Below are positions 8,523 to 12,014 of a stretch of DNA of 12,014 nt, one piece after another (the first letter of the stretch is position 1; every line of letters begins with the position of its first letter). Made by a program: the position numbers and the translations under genes. The notes beneath the pieces were generated by a model. That model saw nothing but the letters and a program-made list of their open reading frames with translations, made no database searches and was not told the DNA's origin. The stretch is from Sulfurivirga caldicuralii (GTDB lineage Bacteria; Pseudomonadota; Gammaproteobacteria; Thiomicrospirales; Thiomicrospiraceae): assembly GCA_015661715.1 (NCBI GenBank), contig DQVN01000037.1, positions 1 to 12,014 of the forward strand, written 5' to 3'.

Positions 8523-9709
8523 CACAGCATCAGATCCATCACATTGGTGCCTGTGGGGCCGGTGTGAATCGTCTGTCCCAGCGCCTGTAACACCCGGTGG
8601 CTGTCAAAGGTGCGCAAGGCCCCATCCGGATCAAGCCCCAACTGTTGCGCCCGCATCCAGGTCTGTCCATCCACCCAGGCACCCGCCACATCCGTGGTGC
8701 CATCGGTGCCATCGGTCCCCAAAGCGGCAAACCGGTAGGATGTGCCGGCGATGGCCTTGGCCAACAACAACGCCAGATGCTGATTGCGTCCACCCGGCGG
8801 GGCATGGGAAGGCAACTGCACCGTCGCCTCTCCGCCAAATATTTGCCCCGGCACAGCCTGCTCAATCCGTGCCGCCAGGCAGGCCACATCGCCATACAAC
8901 GCCCCGCCATCCTGCAACTGTCCACCGCTGGCGCGCACCACCGCCTGACGGGCCAAGGCGTTGCTGGCCACAATACGACAAGCCGGTGGCGACACCGGTA
9001 CTGACACATTCACCGGCAGGTGACAGAAAGGTTCGGGCAAAGCGGCCACATCTTCAGGCGGAGGTGGCGACAGGGAATGGAGCAGGCCGGAACCGATCCA
9101 CTCGATCCGATCCGCCGGCACATCGGATAACATCAGCCCGGTGATCGGCTGCGGGGCCAATAGCGCCGCCAACCCGCCGCCTTTCAGCCGGGAAAAGGCG
9201 GCGCGCACTGCATTCATACGCGCAATATCCCACCCGCTGCGCAACAGCCATGCATTGAGCCGCTGCAAATGGGCCAAGGTCACACCAGATACCGGCGCTT
9301 CTACCAAAGCGGAGGCACCCCCTGAAATCAACACCCACACCGGCCGATCCGCAGGCTGCCGTGCACACCAACGCCTCAGTTGCTCCCCGGCCCCCAGGCT
9401 TGCGCCATCCGGCACCGGGTGGGCCGCCTCCAACAGTATGGCAGAGGGACAGTGCCGCTCAATCTCCGCCTGTTGCCGCCAATGGCCATATTTGCTCACG
9501 CCAAAGAGTGCCGCCGGTGCCAGCGCCCGCTCAGCCAACGCATCTAAAGCCCCCCACAGCATCGCCTCAGCCGCCTTGCCGATAGCGATTACAGCCGGTG
9601 GCTGAACAGTGGGCTGTCGGTGCAAAGAACGATAGACCGCGCGCCGACCTGAAACAGCCGCAAGACCCTGGTTAAGCCAACGCAATGGCTCAACGGCGGC
9701 CGACGCCAT
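8516..9709 (-). CDS. Glycerate 2-kinase, type 2 (DUF4147/MOFRL family)
   Basis: Members phosphorylate D-glycerate with ATP to 2-phosphoglycerate, feeding glyoxylate or tartronate breakdown into glycolysis; many databases call them TtuD or hydroxypyruvate reductase. With the ATG at 9709 it is 397 residues. In this numbering the N-terminal domain has AIGKAA (42-47), AAHPVPDGASLGAG (95-108), LISGGASAL (127-135), MNAVRAAFSRLKGGGLA (165-181) and LSDVPADR. The C-terminal MOFRL domain has GGEATV (292-297), GGRNQHLAL (306-314), LGTDGTDGTTDVAGA (330-344) and TGPTGTNVMDL (383-393). The usual IASGP after the SDVP motif is IGSGL here, a mild departure. The frame extends to a TTG at 9724 with no better ribosome site. 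The start overlaps the end of the dehydrogenase-like gene by 20 bases, so the two are co-transcribed with pgi. The family call is firm; the substrate is inferred. Confidence 0.9.
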   Translation of the reverse strand: MASAAVEPLRWLNQGLAAVSGRRAVYRSLHRQPTVQPPAVIAIGKAAEAMLWGALDALAERALAPAALFGVSKYGHWRQQAEIERHCPSAILLEAAHPVPDGASLGAGEQLRRWCARQPADRPVWVLISGGASALVEAPVSGVTLAHLQRLNAWLLRSGWDIARMNAVRAAFSRLKGGGLAALLAPQPITGLMLSDVPADRIEWIGSGLLHSLSPPPPEDVAALPEPFCHLPVNVSVPVSPPACRIVASNALARQAVVRASGGQLQDGGALYGDVACLAARIEQAVPGQIFGGEATVQLPSHAPPGGRNQHLALLLAKAIAGTSYRFAALGTDGTDGTTDVAGAWVDGQTWMRAQQLGLDPDGALRTFDSHRVLQALGQTIHTGPTGTNVMDLMLWL

Positions 9710-10958
9710 AATATTCAAAGCCAACCTGACGCACCCTCTCCGGCGGATAGATATTGCGCCCGTCGAACACCACAGGCGTGCGCATGCCCCCTTTCAGCGC
9801 CTCCCAGTCCGGATGCCAATAGCATTTCCACTCAGTCAACAGCATCACCCCATCCGCCTCTTCTACCGCCGCTTCCGGCGTGTCACAGACGACCACTTGA
9901 TGCCGTAGCCTCTTAGGCAGCGCCGCAACGAATGCGGCGGTTGCAGCAGGGTCATGCACCCGCACCCGCGCGCCCTGGGCAATGAGGGTTTGCGCCAGGG
10001 GGACAGAAGGGGCGTTTTCCACACTGGCGCTGAGGGGCTTGTAGCTCAACCCCCATAAAGCAAAGACCCGCCCTTGCAGCTCATAACCAAAATGCTGCCA
10101 CGCCTTGCGGAACAGCACCTCTTTCTGCGCCTCGTTGACCGCCAGAACCGCTTCCAGCATGGTGCCATCCACTCCCCTTTCCCGCAAGGTGTCCGCCAAC
10201 CGGGCCACATCCCGGGCGAAGTTGGGACCGCCAAAGCCCAAGCCTGGATAGAGAAAGTCAAAGCCAATGCGGTGATCCGATCCCAGCCCCTGACGCACCT
10301 GCTCAATGTCCACATCCAGCGCTTCCGCCAACTGGGCCATCTCATTGATAAAGCTGATGCGGGTGGCCAGCATGGCGTTGGTGGCGAATTTTGTCATCTC
10401 CGCAGCTCTGGGACTGAGCACCTGGATCACATCCCGGTTTCGGTTAAAAGGCCGATACAGCTCCCGTATCAACGCTTCCGCAGCCGCACTGTCGGTACCG
10501 ATCAGAATGCGGTCCGGACGGGTAAAAGCATGAACGGCACGCCCTTCCGGGACAAAATCCGGCTCCACCACCAACACACAGCTACGGTCTGTCTGGATGC
10601 GCGCCTGCAACGCTTCTGACGTGCCGATGGGAAAGGTGGCGCGGTTGATCAGGGTACAGGGCCCAACGCCTTGCGCCAACCGACCCGCCAACTGCTCCGC
10701 CCAGGCCTGCTGCTCCGGGCGCATCACGAAAAAATGCACCGGCCGATCAACCACCTGTTCCAGCGTAGTCAACTTCAGCCGCCCAGCCTGTCGGGCGGCC
10801 TCGAACAGGGGCTCAAGCCCCGGCTCCACCGCCAATCGATGGTTCAAGATATCCTGGGTATCCCCCGGACAAACCAGCGCCACCTGATTGCCCGTGTCCG
10901 CCAACACCGCCGCGGTGGTCAGCGCCGCCACCGTGTCCCCATAGACTGCCAGCTTCAT
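9690..10958 (-). CDS. UDP-glucose dehydrogenase-like protein, probable pseudoenzyme
   Basis: By overall fold this is a UDP-glucose/GDP-mannose dehydrogenase: N-terminal NAD domain (1-175), central dimer domain (about 180-275) and C-terminal UDP-binding domain (about 295-410), 422 residues in all. Conserved parts are ATFPIGT (107-113), AEMTKFATNAMLATRISFIN (186-205) with the active-site Lys190 and Asn194, SDHRIGFDFLYPGLGFGG (227-244), Asp250, VVFDGRN (396-402) and the YYGVGR tail. Key residues are lost. The family motif GGSCFPKD reads GGPNFARD, so the nucleophilic Cys is Asn246. The glycine motif GxGYVG reads GDTVAA (7-12). The acidic residue at the end of the second strand, which binds NAD ribose, is Cys30. 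The NPEF motif is EPDF, and NTDDxR in the C-terminal domain is LSASVE. The frame is clean, and GGAGGA precedes the ATG, which overlaps the pgi stop as ATGA. UDP-glucuronate formation is therefore doubtful; a UDP-sugar-binding role is an inference. Confidence 0.85.
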   Translation of the reverse strand: MKLAVYGDTVAALTTAAVLADTGNQVALVCPGDTQDILNHRLAVEPGLEPLFEAARQAGRLKLTTLEQVVDRPVHFFVMRPEQQAWAEQLAGRLAQGVGPCTLINRATFPIGTSEALQARIQTDRSCVLVVEPDFVPEGRAVHAFTRPDRILIGTDSAAAEALIRELYRPFNRNRDVIQVLSPRAAEMTKFATNAMLATRISFINEMAQLAEALDVDIEQVRQGLGSDHRIGFDFLYPGLGFGGPNFARDVARLADTLRERGVDGTMLEAVLAVNEAQKEVLFRKAWQHFGYELQGRVFALWGLSYKPLSASVENAPSVPLAQTLIAQGARVRVHDPAATAAFVAALPKRLRHQVVVCDTPEAAVEEADGVMLLTEWKCYWHPDWEALKGGMRTPVVFDGRNIYPPERVRQVGFEYYGVGRR

Positions 10959-12014
10959 GCTTCATCCTCCCATGCGCGGATTTGCGCCAATGCCGCCTGG
11001 GTCGCTGCATCCAGCCCCGCTGCTTCCTGCTGACCATCCAGGATCGCTTTGATGGTACCGGCAATGCGCTTGCCCAGCTCCACCCCCCACTGATCAAAAG
11101 GATTAATATCCCAGATCACCGACTGGGTAAAGACCCTATGCTCATACAGGGCGATCAACATGCCCAAAGCATAGGCATCCAGGCGCTGTAACAAAAGCAA
11201 CGTGGCCGGCCGATTACCGGGATAGGTTCGATGGGGATCTGCATGTTGCTGGCCAAAGGCCAGTGCCTGCAGTTGCGCCAAACAATTGGCCAGATTCAAG
11301 TGCTGATGGTGCCGCGCCCGCTCCGGCGGCAGGCGGGTGTGTGTACTAGAGACCACGGCGATAAAGTCACAGCTGACCGCCTCGGTGCCCTGGTGCAGCA
11401 GTTGATAGAAAGCGTGCTGTGCATTGGGCCCCGTCTCTCCCCACACTACTGGACTGGTATGCCACGGGCAAGGACTGCCATCCCGGCGCACCGACTTGCC
11501 GTTGGATTCCATCTCCAGTTGCATCAAGTAGCGCGGCAACAATTGCAAGCGCACATCATAGGGCAGCACGGCCCGGGCGTGCATACCCAGGAAATTATGG
11601 TTCCACACCCCCAACAGCCCCATCAGCACGGGGATATTCTGTGCCAACGGCGCTGAGCGAAAATGGGCATCCATGGCCGCCGCCCCAGCCAACAGTTGAT
11701 GAAACCCCTCCATGCCCAACCACAGGGCAATGGTAAAGCCCACTGCACTCCACAAGGAGTAGCGCCCCCCGACCCAATCCCAGAAGTGCAGTTGATTGGC
11801 CTTGGGCAGGCCCCACGCATCCATCCGCTCTGGCGCCGCCGAAATGCCCACATAATGCAAGCGTTTGAGGATAGCGCTATCCAGCGAAGAGGCCGCCTTC
11901 AGCCAACCGAGCGCTGTTTCCGCATTGGCCAGGGTATCCACTGTGGTAAAGGTCTTGGAGGTGACGACAAACAGGGTGGTTTCCGGGTTCAGCCTTGGCA
12001 ACAGGCGCTCCAGC
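10955..12014 (-). CDS. pgi: Glucose-6-phosphate isomerase, C-terminal part (N-terminus outside window)
   Basis: Interconverts glucose 6-phosphate and fructose 6-phosphate in glycolysis and gluconeogenesis. The right edge cuts the gene: 352 codons are visible of about 550, with no true start in the window (the apparent first codon near 12001 is an internal TTG). Visible motifs are the phosphate-binding TSKTFTTVDTLANA, the first family signature WVGGRYSLWSAVGF, GETGPNAQHAFYQLLHQGT with the catalytic Glu, and the second signature VIWDINPFDQWGVELGK with the catalytic Lys. The canonical GTNGQHAF reads GPNAQHAF here, while the Glu and the QHAFYQLLHQG core are intact. The stop TGA overlaps the start of the dehydrogenase-like gene by 4 bases. 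The three minus-strand genes pgi, dehydrogenase-like and glycerate kinase form one unit, with its promoter beyond the window. Confidence 0.96.
   Translation of the reverse strand, partial: LERLLPRLNPETTLFVVTSKTFTTVDTLANAETALGWLKAASSLDSAILKRLHYVGISAAPERMDAWGLPKANQLHFWDWVGGRYSLWSAVGFTIALWLGMEGFHQLLAGAAAMDAHFRSAPLAQNIPVLMGLLGVWNHNFLGMHARAVLPYDVRLQLLPRYLMQLEMESNGKSVRRDGSPCPWHTSPVVWGETGPNAQHAFYQLLHQGTEAVSCDFIAVVSSTHTRLPPERARHHQHLNLANCLAQLQALAFGQQHADPHRTYPGNRPATLLLLQRLDAYALGMLIALYEHRVFTQSVIWDINPFDQWGVELGKRIAGTIKAILDGQQEAAGLDAATQAALAQIRAWEDEA

Noticed and set aside
11400..11450. GPNAQHAF instead of GTNGQHAF in Pgi
   Set aside because: The catalytic Glu and the QHAFYQLLHQG core are intact and the other signatures are normal; taken as ordinary divergence.

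Overview
The window reads as an ordinary, gene-dense chromosomal stretch of a proteobacterium, most likely a gammaproteobacterium. Reasons: orn and rsgA lie close together and divergent, as in Escherichia coli; there is a compact ilvB-ilvN-ilvC operon; SelO, RsgA and Orn are close to full length and closest in style to proteobacterial proteins; and a Gram-negative outer-membrane beta-barrel gene is present. The genus cannot be fixed from the sequence alone. No RNA genes, insertion sequences, CRISPR arrays or phage genes are visible. No stretch longer than 300 bases lacks a gene; the longest gap is about 90 bases.

Layout. (1) 1-4455, minus strand: orn, then ilvB, ilvN and ilvC (acetolactate synthase large and small subunits, and ketol-acid reductoisomerase, the first two common steps of isoleucine, leucine and valine synthesis), then a small outer-membrane barrel protein cut by the window edge. 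A perfect TATAAT sits at the end of orn and may drive ilvBNC; a hairpin follows ilvC. (2) 4456-4502: a 47-base divergent control region. (3) 4503-8512, plus strand: a tightly packed run of a Ste24-type M48 membrane protease, pterin-4a-carbinolamine dehydratase, the protein AMPylase SelO and the ribosome-assembly GTPase RsgA. The first three overlap by 8 and 4 bases and RsgA follows 2 bases later, so translational coupling is likely. (4) 8516-12014, minus strand: pgi (cut by the right edge), a divergent member of the UDP-glucose dehydrogenase family, and a type-2 glycerate kinase, also overlapping. Units 3 and 4 converge, and their two stop codons fall in the two arms of one perfect 7-base inverted repeat.

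Most genes are housekeeping. The exception is the UDP-glucose dehydrogenase-like protein at 9690-10958. It has full length, an open frame and recognisable substrate and dimer regions, but asparagine replaces the catalytic cysteine and the NAD-binding glycine motif is broken. It looks like a pseudoenzyme, possibly a UDP-sugar-binding regulator co-expressed with pgi. It is the best candidate here for undescribed biology.
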